DNA of 64,000 nucleotides from Terriglobia bacterium (GTDB lineage: Bacteria > Acidobacteriota > Terriglobia > JAJPHL01). The stretch lies in NCBI GenBank assembly GCA_021325275.1, contig JAJPHL010000042.1, positions 62,001-126,000 of the forward strand, in the 5' to 3' direction. Shown here in pieces: positions 25,946-35,460 of this stretch (its first letter is position 1; every line of letters begins with the position of its first letter). The notes below the pieces were generated by a model. It had not been told where the DNA came from and did no database searches. It saw only the letters and a list, made by a program, of their open reading frames with translations. Position numbers and translations under genes: made by a program.

Positions 25946-28576
25946 CTAGCGGATTTTCGAGGGGGCCTGACCTTCGACAATCTTGTAGAAGCCGTCGACG
26001 GCCAGCGTGGCGGCGGATATGTTCTGCACGAGCCCGCTGGGCCAGCGAATCTCCACGCGAGAGATCGCCGTCTTCTTGCCGAGACCGAAGTGCAGGCGGC
26101 GGTCGCTCGAGGAAAGATAGCTGTCGTTGGCCCGCACTTCCTGCATCTGATCGTTCAGGCGCACCACCGCGCCGAGCGCGTTGCGGTTGCTCTTCACGCC
26201 GACGAGATCGAGCGTGATCCAGTGGTTTCCGTTGGCGGTGCGATTCTCGAGCAGCGACGCCGTGTCGTCCATATGATTCACCAGCAAATCGACGCGGCCG
26301 TCGTTGTTGAAGTCGCCGGCGGCCAGACCGCGGGTCACGGCGAGGCGCGATGCGCCTGGCCCGGCGCGCAGTCCGATTTCTTCGAAGCGCCCGCCGCCCA
26401 GATTCCGGAAAAACAGGTTGCGTTGACGGAACGTAATGCCGCGATTCATTAAATCGATTTGCGGGAAGACGTGACCGTTGCCGGTGTAGACGTCGATCCA
26501 TCCATCGTTGTCGAAATCCAGGAATTTCACGCCGAATCCCAGTGACAGACGGCTGGCTTCGCCCATGCCCGCCTTAAAGACGTCGTCGGTGAAGGTCACG
26601 TTGTTTCCCGGATTGTTTCCCGTTGTCGCGTTGCGATACAGATTTGGAGCGTCCTCGGAAAAGTTGGTTTTCACGAGGCTCAAGCGGCCTTCATGCATGT
26701 AATCGGCCGCATCGATTCCCATGCCGGCTTGCGCGTGGCCATCTTCGGACACTGCCACGCCCGCCGCCAATCCCACTTCCACAAAACCCTTGCCGCCCTG
26801 GTTGATGTAGAGCGCGCTGGGCGTGGTGTCGTTGGCGACGTAGAGATCGGGCCAACCGTCGCCGTTGAAATCGCCCCACAACGCGCCCAGTCCGCCGTAG
26901 TACGGCGGCGGCTCGATGCCCATTTTGTCGGTGACGTCGCTGAAGGTTCCGTCGCCGTTGTTGTGAAGGAGCATGTCGCGCCCGCCCACGTAGTTTTCCG
27001 GGCCGCAATGCGTGGCCACGCCGTAGTTCATGCAATTCGGTTTGCTGCCGGGATGCGGGAAATCGAGCGGATTGAAATCCACGTAGACCGCGATGAACAC
27101 ATCGAGCTTGCCGTCGCGGTCGTAATCTCCCCACGCCGCACTGGTAGCCCACAGGCGGCCGCCTTTTCCGGAAGTGCTCGCGGCGATGGCCGCGCGCAAT
27201 CCGCTTTTCTCGCTGACGTCGGTGAAGGTGCCGTTGCCGTTGTTGTGGTACAAGGCCGCGCCGCCGAAATACGTTAAGAGAATATCGTCGTATCCGTCGT
27301 TGTCGTAGTCGGCCACCGCCGCGCCCATACCCCAACCGGTATGCGCGAGACCCGCTTTTTCCGTTACTTCGGTGAACGTGCCGTTGTGATTGTTGTGGTA
27401 CAAGCGGCTCTTTTGGGACGATCCGCCCACCAGCAGCACGTCGAGCCAGCCATCGTTGTCGTAATCGATGAACGCCGCGCCGCTGCCTACCGTTTCCACG
27501 ATCATGTTTTTGTCCGGGTTGCCGCCGACGTGGCGAAACCGGATGCCCGCGGACTCCGCGACGTCCACGAACCACGCCGGCGCGCCCTCGGGCGATTTCC
27601 CCAGCGCCGTGACAGTGCCGGGGCGCAGCGTGACTTTTGGCGCCGCGCCGCCGTCGGCGTGTTTCGCCGCGCGATCCTTGGACTGCGCGTCGGCTTGCAT
27701 GCGCCGGTAGGTGGCCAGTTCCTTATCGGCGTCGGCTTTTTTACCCATTTTCAGCAGGGCCTGCGCGAGTTCGAAATGCGCCGGCGCGGTGTCGTTGAAG
27801 GCGATGATTTTCATGAGTCTCTGGACGGCCTCGGCGGCCCGGTCTTCGCGAACCGCGATTCGCGCCAAGCCCAGTTGCGGTTCTTCCAGATGCGTATCGA
27901 GTTCCGAGGCGCGCGTGTAACTGGCCTTGGCGCCGGCCAGATCGCCGCGGCGAAACAGGATCGTTCCGCGCGCCGCCCAGGCCAGCACGTAATTCGGATT
28001 GATGCGCAACTCCGCTTCGAGCGCTCTCAACGACGCGTTGAAATCACCGGTGAACATGTACGCCGCGGCCAAGTAGTAATTCACTTCCGGAAGTTTCGGA
28101 TCGAGGGTCTGCGCTTTTTGCAGCACCGGAATCGCGCGAACGTCCTGCGCGTTGTCGTGGAGCGTCTGGCCCAATAGCAAGTAAACGCGTGCGCGTTTCG
28201 GATCGATCTTCAGGCACTGTTCGAGGGCGGAAATCCCCTCGCGCGATTTTCCCATCGCCAAGTACGAGACTCCCAAGTCGTGGTAGGCGTCGGCCATCGC
28301 CGGTTTCAGAGCGATGGCTTTCTTGTACTCGGTCACCGATTCGTCTTTTTTGCCCGTGCGGAAAAGACAAACGCCCAGCACGTGATGCGCTTCGGCGCTC
28401 ATTGGATAATCCTTCACCAGTTTTTGCGCGACTGGCAAACCCAGATCGCCACGGCTCGCTTGGATGAACTTGCGAACTTCCGCCAGCCCAGAATCCAGCG
28501 TGGAATCAATCGCCGCCGTCAGGAATAGGAGACCCAAAAACGCAACGATGCCTGCCGCCGCTTTGGAGAACCTCAT
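25946..28576 (-). CDS. Secreted TPR plus CRTAC1-like protein (FG-GAP/ASPIC-UnbV)
   Basis: An 876-residue protein taken from ATG 28576, where MRFSK begins a signal/anchor helix; the frame continues 33 bp upstream to a TTG. TPRs fill about residues 30-300 (AEAHHVLGVCLFRTGKKDES, ADAYHDLGVSYLAMGKSREG). The propeller repeats follow (DYDNDGWLD, DYDNDGYDD, DYDRDGKLD, DFNGDGWPD, DFDNDGWID, DFNNDGRVD) with LYHNN.NGTFT strands, then ASPIC/UnbV from about 780 (VGVKSNRNALGAVVRLND, VEIRWPSGLVQ). It is the same architecture as the gene at 22.0 kb but with the normal short C-terminus. It lies inside the repeat-bounded 10-kb segment. Confidence 0.9.
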   Translation of the reverse strand: MRFSKAAAGIVAFLGLLFLTAAIDSTLDSGLAEVRKFIQASRGDLGLPVAQKLVKDYPMSAEAHHVLGVCLFRTGKKDESVTEYKKAIALKPAMADAYHDLGVSYLAMGKSREGISALEQCLKIDPKRARVYLLLGQTLHDNAQDVRAIPVLQKAQTLDPKLPEVNYYLAAAYMFTGDFNASLRALEAELRINPNYVLAWAARGTILFRRGDLAGAKASYTRASELDTHLEEPQLGLARIAVREDRAAEAVQRLMKIIAFNDTAPAHFELAQALLKMGKKADADKELATYRRMQADAQSKDRAAKHADGGAAPKVTLRPGTVTALGKSPEGAPAWFVDVAESAGIRFRHVGGNPDKNMIVETVGSGAAFIDYDNDGWLDVLLVGGSSQKSRLYHNNHNGTFTEVTEKAGLAHTGWGMGAAVADYDNDGYDDILLTYFGGAALYHNNGNGTFTDVSEKSGLRAAIAASTSGKGGRLWATSAAWGDYDRDGKLDVFIAVYVDFNPLDFPHPGSKPNCMNYGVATHCGPENYVGGRDMLLHNNGDGTFSDVTDKMGIEPPPYYGGLGALWGDFNGDGWPDLYVANDTTPSALYINQGGKGFVEVGLAAGVAVSEDGHAQAGMGIDAADYMHEGRLSLVKTNFSEDAPNLYRNATTGNNPGNNVTFTDDVFKAGMGEASRLSLGFGVKFLDFDNDGWIDVYTGNGHVFPQIDLMNRGITFRQRNLFFRNLGGGRFEEIGLRAGPGASRLAVTRGLAAGDFNNDGRVDLLVNHMDDTASLLENRTANGNHWITLDLVGVKSNRNALGAVVRLNDQMQEVRANDSYLSSSDRRLHFGLGKKTAISRVEIRWPSGLVQNISAATLAVDGFYKIVEGQAPSKIR

Positions 28577-28736
28577 GGCAAAGACATTCACGATATCACA
28601 GTGGCGCAAGGTCCTGAATGAGGGCGGCTCGGGCAGCGGCCCGACTGCGGAATTGTTCGATTTTATTTCGTCACTAGGATAACACGGTCCGCACTGTCCG
28701 GCCTGGACTTACGGAGGAACTTAGTACTTCTCGGAG

Positions 28737-28752
28737 TGGGACAAAAGTTGCA
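28737..28752 (+). promoter_or_regulatory. Sigma-54-like -24/-12 element upstream of the PEP-CTERM protein gene
   Basis: TGGGACA-AAAG-TTGCA has the GG-N10-GC spacing of RpoN promoters and matches the TGGCACG-N4-TTGCA consensus at ten of twelve fixed positions. It stands about 200 bp upstream of the adhesin ATG in an AT-richer gap (28577-28957) that otherwise shows no gene. RpoN control of PEP-CTERM proteins is known in other bacteria; here it is a pattern match only. Confidence 0.4.
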
Positions 28753-28957
28753 AGGAATTGCGGTGGTTGGCTAAAAAGTCAATCCAAGGGGCCTAGCAGA
28801 ATCAATAACATAAATAGATTCTTAGGTTTGGCCGTCAACCTGCTCGATTTTGCCGGATAGTGTGAAAGTACTAGATCCGAATTGAAAACTGTGTAGTAGT
28901 CGTAAGGCAGCCGACAGGCAGGTAGATTTAAAAGAACAAGGGGCTGTTCGACCCTAT

Positions 28958-31900
28958 ATGATGAGGCACAAAAAACCGTCCGCAAAAGCGCTCTTTTTGA
29001 CGCTCGTTGCGTTTTTGTCATTCACCAACCAGCAAGCCTCCGCGGATTCATTCACCGGGGCGGTTGATGGCACGTGGAGCAACCCGGGAAATTGGGACAG
29101 CGGAGTGCCCACCAACGGTGCCGGCGCGAACCCTCAGGACGCCTTCCTAAGTCTGCTGAACACCACGGTGACGATCGACGTCCCGGCGACGGCAGTTTCC
29201 CTGACATTCAACTCGGCCAACCCATCCTTTAGCAGCGCACCCTCGACGTACCTGAATGTAACCGGCCCCAATTCTCTCACGCTGGATAACGGACTCACCC
29301 TCAACGGCACCGGCAATGTGCTGACTCTGGCCAGTGGTGCGAACGTCACGGCAACTTCTTTTACGCAGACGGAAACGAACGGCTCGACATGGACGAGAAA
29401 CATCACCAACGTGAACAGCGGGAGCACGCTGCAAATCAACGGCAGCGCCAGCAGTGCCGCCATCGGCTTCGGTTCGGCGGACTCGTTTTCTACGATCAAC
29501 GCTGACGGCTCGGGAAGCAAAGTCAACGTCACCGGATCTTTCATGGCGTCGTCGTCGAATGCGCAGTGGAACCACAGCTACACGGCCACCAATCTCACCA
29601 ATGGGGCGGCCATGACCGTGGGCGGCGCATTCACTCAAACAAGTGACGATTGGGGCGCCACCACAGCCAGCGTATCCGGCGGCAGTTCGTTGTCGGTGGG
29701 CAGTTTCAGCAACAGCGGCAACAGTTCGCTAACGGTGGATGGTGCGGGAACCACTTTCACAACCGGTTCCGGCGACTTTTCGAACACCAGCACGAACGGT
29801 GGGGGCGTCAACGGTACTTCCTCTCTCACGGTTTCCAACGGAGCCGTGGCTACCATCGGAGGAACGCTGACCAACACTGACGGCGGTAGCGGTGTCCAAT
29901 CCAACGTTACGCTGAATACCGCAGGCAACGGATCGGTTACGCCGGGCTTGCAGGTGGGCGGGGACTTCAACAACACCAACAGCAGCTTCGTTTTGACCAG
30001 CAGCGCGGCAACCGTCGCCGGTAGCTTCAATGGCGTAGGCGGCAGTTTGGGCCTGAACGGCAGTACGCTATCGCTGGGAGGCAACTTCAACAACAACGGC
30101 AGTGTGACTGTCGATTCCACGAGCCTGTTGCAACTCAGTCCCACCAGCCAGTTCAACGCAACCGGCAGCAATCTGACGACGAGCGGTGTTCTGGATCCCG
30201 GAACCTACACTCTCAACGGAGGAGTGATCTCCTATACCGGCAGCGGCGTGACAACGAACAACGCCAGCGTCACCTTGAATGGCGCGACTGCGGCTTTCGT
30301 GAACGACGGCTCGCAGGGATTGAATCTGAGTCACAGCAACAACGCGTTCAACAGTCTGGCGACTAACCAAGGAACGCTCAATCTCCAGAATGGCGCGACG
30401 CTGACCACCACGGGCGACTTACAAAACGCCTTCAACAATGTCGAGCCGTTTTTGACCGTAACCGGTGCGGGCTCAAACTTGACGGTGAGTGGCGCCTATA
30501 CGAACGTGAATTCCACCGGCTGGGGCGACCACGTGCAGACCAACATCGACAACGGCGGCTCGATGACGGTGAACGGTTCTTTTACTAATAACAACAACTC
30601 AAACGGGTGGGGAGGCGCCCAAACCAGCCTCAGCGCCGGCACGCTTCAGGTAAACGGCGACTTCAACAACATTGGGGCCGGTAACTTGACTGCTAACAGC
30701 GCCGGAGCGCCCGGCACTGGCAGTTCGGTAACGATTACCGGAACTCTGACCAACGATTCGATTAGTAGCGTCTATCTCGGCGACACTTACGGCGGGTCCT
30801 CGCTCACGGCCGGTGCGCTTACCAATCAAGGCAACTTTGTCGTCAATGGCGCTTCCCAAAGCGGAAGCAGCGCTACGGCTGGTAACTCGGTCACGATTAA
30901 TGGACTGCTCAACAATTCCGGCACGCTAACCCTGAACGGCGGCGATGTTTCCGCCGTTTACACGACCGTTACCGCTGGGTCTCTGGCCAACAGCGGCACA
31001 TTGAACGTGGGTGCGGGCAGTACGCTTTCGGTGACAGGTCCTGCCGGCTCTTTCCAGAGCTTGGATAACACGGGTACGCTGGGCAGTGGAACCTACAATG
31101 TCAGCGGAATCCTCTCGTACACCGGCGGCAACGTGGTCACCAACAACGCCAACGTGACCCTGACGGGGTCGGGCGCGTTTGTGAATGATGGAACGCTGAC
31201 GCCGAGCGTCGCGAATAATCCTTTTGTCGCGCTGCAAACCAACAACGGCAAGCTGGACTTGGAAGGTAGCGCGAACCTGAATATCACCTCGCCCGGCGTC
31301 ACAAACAATGGCACGCTCACCGCCAACGGTGGCAGCAACATCACCATGGCCGCGTTCACCAATCCGGGTACGCTGAACGTCGGCGCGGGCTCCCATGTTT
31401 CGGTCACCGGTGGGGCTGGAAATTTCCTGAGCCTCGACCCGTCCACAGGAACTTTGGCGTCGGGCACGTACAACATCGCTGGGGCGTTTGCGTATGACGG
31501 CGTGGGAATCCAGGTCAACAACGCTAGCATCACGATGAACGGCGGGTCGGCCGTGTTCAGCAACAATTACAGCGGCGGCTCCACCAGCGCCGCACTGGCC
31601 AGCCTGACCACGAATCAGGGCTCCCTCACTCTTGAGAATGGCGCCACATTGACCACAACAGGTGGCGTGCAGAACACTGGATTGAACACCGGCAGCAGTC
31701 CTGTTCTGGCGGTTTCGGGCACGGGCTCCAGCCTAACCGTAAACGGTTCCTTTACGAATACGAACAGCACTGCGAATTGGGGTGACAGTGCGACGGTGCA
31801 GGTATCCAACGGCGCAACGATGCAAGTGAACGGATCTTTCACCAACCAATACAACAGTGGTTGGGGTGCCAGCAGCAACGTCAACGTTAACGGCGGATCT

Positions 31901-34900
31901 CTGGGCGTAACGGGAGATTTCAACAACCTCGGCGGGGGGGCCGGCTTAAATGTTGCGAGCGGCGGAAGTGTCATTTCGCCGGGCAGCGTTACAATCACCG
32001 GCACCTTGACTAACGATTCCGGCAGCTCCGTAACCGTCGGTGACGTCTACGGTGGATCCTCGCTCATGGCCGGCGCTCTTACCAACCAAGGCAACTTTGT
32101 CGTCAATGGCGCAAATCAAGGTAGTTACGGCGCCACAGCGGGTAATTCGGTTGCGGTTACGGGACTCCTCAACAATTCCGGCACATTCACTCTGAACGGC
32201 GGGGATGTTCCCGCCGTTTACACGACAGTCACCGCGGGGTCATTGAACAATAGCGGCACGCTAAACGTGAACGCGGGCAGCACTCTCCAGGTGACGGGGG
32301 CGGCTGGTTCGTTCCAGAGTTTGGACAACACCGGCACCTTGGCCACCGGAACCTACAATGTCGGCGGAATCCTGTCATATACCGGCGGCACGGTGATTAC
32401 CAACAACGCCAATGTCACTCTCACTGGAGCGGGCGCAGCGTTCATTAACGATGGAACCCTGACCGCCAGCGTCGCCAATAATCCTTTCACCACTCTGCAA
32501 ACCAACAACGGATTATTCGCCCTGCAAGATAGCGCCAGCGTGAACTTTACCTCAGCCACGGGCGTGGTCAACAACGGCACTCTGACCGCCAACGGCGGTA
32601 GCAACATGACCATGGTTGCGCTGACCAACCCCGGAACGCTGAACGTCGGCTCGGGATCGAACGTCTCAGTCACTGGTGGCGTCGGCGCCTTCAAGAATCT
32701 CGACCAGGCAACGGGAACACTGAGCGGTGGCGCCTACAACATCGCCGGTACGTTTGCGTATGATGGAGCGGGCATTAAGATCAACAACGCCAATGTCACG
32801 TTGGATGGTGCTTCCGCACTGATCACCAACGATTACACGGGCCAGAGTGGCAGCAACGCCCTGGCGAGCTTGGTCCAGAATCAGAACTCGCTGACTTTGA
32901 CAAATGGTGCGAACCTGACTGTCGGGGCCCTGCTCAACTCCGACAACATGGGCAACACTACCAGCGCTGTCCTGACTGTCGCAAGCGGATCCACACTGAC
33001 AGTGAATGGAACTTTGACGAATCAGGTGGTTCCAGGCTTCGGCGCTGCGGTCGCTGTCGCGGGGGGCAATCTCCAGGTAAACGGGGATTTCGCTAACCTA
33101 GGCGCGTCCGGACAGGGCGCCGCACTGGGTTTAACCGGAAATGCGAGCGCAACGATTACCGGAACCTTGACCAACGATGCCGTATCCGGGGTCAGTGTCG
33201 GCGATGGCGCCAACGGCGCCACGCTCACAGCGACAACCGCCATCAATAACTCAGGATCATTTACCGTGAACGGCTCGCAATCGAGTGGCTGGTCGGGCAG
33301 CAACGGTCTTGCAAGTACTGTCACCACGGGCGCTTTAACGAACACCGCCACGGGATCGTTCACCGTGAATGGCGGGAATTGGAGCGGCGCAGGTGGCGTG
33401 ATCAATGCCTCCTCGTTCACAAATAGCGGTACCGTGACTTTGAATGGTGGCGGCGCAAACGTCTACAGCACGCCCAACGGCGGAGGCCAGGTCAACACCG
33501 GTACGTTCACGAATAATGGCACCCTGAATGTGAACGGCAATAGCATGTTCTCGGTGACAGGCGCCGCCGGATCATTCACGAACCTGGACAACACGCAGAC
33601 GCTCAACGGCGGTACGTACAACATCCAGGGGACTTTGGCCTACAACGGCGCGCAAATCCTGAACAACAACGCCAATATCACGCTGAACGGTTCATCGGCC
33701 CTGATCACCAACGATCAAGCCGGCGCCAGCGGCGCGAACGCTCTCACCAGTCTGAATACGAATCAGGGCAGCCTAGCGCTGGTAAACTCCGCTTCGCTGT
33801 CGCTCACTGGCAGCCTGACGAATACCGCCACAGGAACGCTGACCACGGACAGCAGCTCGTCGCTGAGCCTGGCTGGCGGTTTGACCAACGCCGGCATCAT
33901 CCACGTGACCAACTCCAGTAGTTTGAGCAGCGCTTCCGGGATTTTCGACAATCAATCCGGGGCGACACTGTACCTGAACACCAGTAGTTCAGTCAGTGCG
34001 CAGACGCTGACCAACGAAGGAAGCGTTGTGTTTGCTAACCATGGCAACAGCACCCTGACTGCGGGCGGCATCACAAACTCCGGCTCCTTCACTGTGGGAG
34101 GCGCGGGGAACGGTTGGACAGCCGGAAACGGGGGCACGGGACTCGGGAACACTGTGAACGTGACGGGAGGCGGTTCCTTCACCAACAACGCCGCTGGTAC
34201 CGTCGCGATTGGCGGCGGCTATGGCGCCACGGGTTCAGCGCTTAACGTGTCGGGAACATTTAGTAATGCCGGGGCCGTCTCGATCACGGGAGGAATTTAC
34301 GACGGTTGGAACGGAATCCCCGGCGGTGGCGGCCAGCTTAGCGCCGGTTCCTTCCAGAATTCCGGGTCGGTGACGGTCGGAGACGGAACCTCCAACTCCG
34401 GCGCCGCTACGCTGGTGGTTACGGGCAACCAGAGCGATCCGGCCGGGACCTACACGCAAACCGCCGGCACCACGTTGGTTGGTTCGGACGGCTCCATCCA
34501 GGCCGGTGCGTTCAACATGATGGGCGGACTCGTCACCGACAAGGGCCTGATCGATGTCAACGGTTCGTTTGTGCAGACCGGCGGACAGACCACCGTGAAC
34601 GGTTCGCTCGACGCGAACACCATGGAAATCGACGGCGGCGTGCTCTCCGGCGGCGGCACGATCACGGTGGGCGGCGGCCTCGGCACGCTGTTCATCGACA
34701 CCAATGGCACGCTCGGGCCCGGCGATCCCCAGGACATGACGATTTTCGCCAATCTGGACATCAACGGCGGCACCTTATTGGAGGACATCGGCGATCCGAA
34801 CGTTTACAATCCCTCGTTCGATGCGGAGACCGTGAACGGCAACGTGGCCTTCGATGGCGATCTGACCGTCAACCTGCTGGCAAACTACGTTCCCTCGCTA

Positions 34901-35173
34901 GGCGCCGAATACATCATCCTGAACTGGACGGGAAGTGAAGGCGACGAGAACCTGACGATCACCGATCCGTTCTTCGGCAACGGCCTGGAATGGCAGTTGG
35001 TGTGGGACAACAATGTCGACACCAACGGCGGTCAGTTGCTCCTAGAGGCAATCCAAGCTCCGACTGAGTCGACTCCGGAGCCCGGCACGCTGCTGCTGCT
35101 CGGCACCGGCATCGCGGCGATGCTTGAAGCGCGCCGCCGGCGCAAGCGTCAAAGCAGCACGCCTATGATCTAG
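28958..35173 (+). CDS. Giant repetitive surface protein with PEP-CTERM sorting signal
   Basis: A 2071-residue protein. A signal peptide ends near residue 29. The body is almost wholly Asn/Gly/Ser/Thr beta-repeats of the type NNSGTLTLNGG, TNQGNFVVNG and SLTVNGSFTN, as in filamentous beta-helix adhesins. A module of about 420 residues is duplicated: DNA near 30.72 kb matches 31.98 kb with a 1260-bp offset, and a weaker third copy follows. The C-terminus (about 2038-2066) is PEP, a hydrophobic helix (TLLLLGTGIAAML), then RRRRKR, a PEP-CTERM signal recognised by exosortase. There is no autotransporter barrel. The last codons and stop run into the decayed CRTAC1 copy. No exosortase is visible in the window. 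Confidence 0.92.
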   Translation: MMRHKKPSAKALFLTLVAFLSFTNQQASADSFTGAVDGTWSNPGNWDSGVPTNGAGANPQDAFLSLLNTTVTIDVPATAVSLTFNSANPSFSSAPSTYLNVTGPNSLTLDNGLTLNGTGNVLTLASGANVTATSFTQTETNGSTWTRNITNVNSGSTLQINGSASSAAIGFGSADSFSTINADGSGSKVNVTGSFMASSSNAQWNHSYTATNLTNGAAMTVGGAFTQTSDDWGATTASVSGGSSLSVGSFSNSGNSSLTVDGAGTTFTTGSGDFSNTSTNGGGVNGTSSLTVSNGAVATIGGTLTNTDGGSGVQSNVTLNTAGNGSVTPGLQVGGDFNNTNSSFVLTSSAATVAGSFNGVGGSLGLNGSTLSLGGNFNNNGSVTVDSTSLLQLSPTSQFNATGSNLTTSGVLDPGTYTLNGGVISYTGSGVTTNNASVTLNGATAAFVNDGSQGLNLSHSNNAFNSLATNQGTLNLQNGATLTTTGDLQNAFNNVEPFLTVTGAGSNLTVSGAYTNVNSTGWGDHVQTNIDNGGSMTVNGSFTNNNNSNGWGGAQTSLSAGTLQVNGDFNNIGAGNLTANSAGAPGTGSSVTITGTLTNDSISSVYLGDTYGGSSLTAGALTNQGNFVVNGASQSGSSATAGNSVTINGLLNNSGTLTLNGGDVSAVYTTVTAGSLANSGTLNVGAGSTLSVTGPAGSFQSLDNTGTLGSGTYNVSGILSYTGGNVVTNNANVTLTGSGAFVNDGTLTPSVANNPFVALQTNNGKLDLEGSANLNITSPGVTNNGTLTANGGSNITMAAFTNPGTLNVGAGSHVSVTGGAGNFLSLDPSTGTLASGTYNIAGAFAYDGVGIQVNNASITMNGGSAVFSNNYSGGSTSAALASLTTNQGSLTLENGATLTTTGGVQNTGLNTGSSPVLAVSGTGSSLTVNGSFTNTNSTANWGDSATVQVSNGATMQVNGSFTNQYNSGWGASSNVNVNGGSLGVTGDFNNLGGGAGLNVASGGSVISPGSVTITGTLTNDSGSSVTVGDVYGGSSLMAGALTNQGNFVVNGANQGSYGATAGNSVAVTGLLNNSGTFTLNGGDVPAVYTTVTAGSLNNSGTLNVNAGSTLQVTGAAGSFQSLDNTGTLATGTYNVGGILSYTGGTVITNNANVTLTGAGAAFINDGTLTASVANNPFTTLQTNNGLFALQDSASVNFTSATGVVNNGTLTANGGSNMTMVALTNPGTLNVGSGSNVSVTGGVGAFKNLDQATGTLSGGAYNIAGTFAYDGAGIKINNANVTLDGASALITNDYTGQSGSNALASLVQNQNSLTLTNGANLTVGALLNSDNMGNTTSAVLTVASGSTLTVNGTLTNQVVPGFGAAVAVAGGNLQVNGDFANLGASGQGAALGLTGNASATITGTLTNDAVSGVSVGDGANGATLTATTAINNSGSFTVNGSQSSGWSGSNGLASTVTTGALTNTATGSFTVNGGNWSGAGGVINASSFTNSGTVTLNGGGANVYSTPNGGGQVNTGTFTNNGTLNVNGNSMFSVTGAAGSFTNLDNTQTLNGGTYNIQGTLAYNGAQILNNNANITLNGSSALITNDQAGASGANALTSLNTNQGSLALVNSASLSLTGSLTNTATGTLTTDSSSSLSLAGGLTNAGIIHVTNSSSLSSASGIFDNQSGATLYLNTSSSVSAQTLTNEGSVVFANHGNSTLTAGGITNSGSFTVGGAGNGWTAGNGGTGLGNTVNVTGGGSFTNNAAGTVAIGGGYGATGSALNVSGTFSNAGAVSITGGIYDGWNGIPGGGGQLSAGSFQNSGSVTVGDGTSNSGAATLVVTGNQSDPAGTYTQTAGTTLVGSDGSIQAGAFNMMGGLVTDKGLIDVNGSFVQTGGQTTVNGSLDANTMEIDGGVLSGGGTITVGGGLGTLFIDTNGTLGPGDPQDMTIFANLDINGGTLLEDIGDPNVYNPSFDAETVNGNVAFDGDLTVNLLANYVPSLGAEYIILNWTGSEGDENLTITDPFFGNGLEWQLVWDNNVDTNGGQLLLEAIQAPTESTPEPGTLLLLGTGIAAMLEARRRRKRQSSTPMI

Positions 35174-35460
35174 GCCTCGGGCGACGAAGTCGCGCTGGAG
35201 TTCGACGCCACGCGCCTTCCACCCTTGCCCGCGGGATGGAAGCGCACGGTGGTTTTCAAGGCGGAGGCTTTCGGGAATGGGATGGACTATTTGATTTCCT
35301 ACCCGTTTACGGTAATCGCCGCTGCCAATGCATGACGGCGCCACAGAAACCACCGCGATTCTCGACTATCGGTTGCCTATAACAGCGCGTGATCACCCGA
35401 GAGTTGTCGCATCGGCCAGGGTACGCTTGGGAGTCCAGTGGGCCGACTCGATGATCTCGG
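35174..35460 (+). pseudogene. Decayed 3'-end copy of the TPR/CRTAC1-like gene at 22.0 kb
   Basis: From the base after the adhesin stop, the sequence aligns for about 285 bp with 24807-25096, roughly four bases in five identical by eye. It encodes SGDEVALEFDATRLPPLP and KAEAF.NGMDYLI like the intact gene, then shifts frame near PFTV (35.31 kb) and has no start. Its distal 65 bp are better conserved because the other strand encodes the amidase C-terminus. It forms a direct repeat with the intact 3' end, with about 10 kb between. Confidence 0.88.

Noticed and set aside
28779-29021. An 80-codon minus-strand frame upstream of the adhesin gene
   Set aside because: It overlaps the adhesin signal peptide in antisense, has no SD or family, and the gap is better explained as a regulatory region.
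28958-35173. Type V autotransporter adhesin
   Set aside because: The repeats look similar, but the C-terminus is a PEP-CTERM helix with an Arg cluster rather than a beta-barrel translocator.
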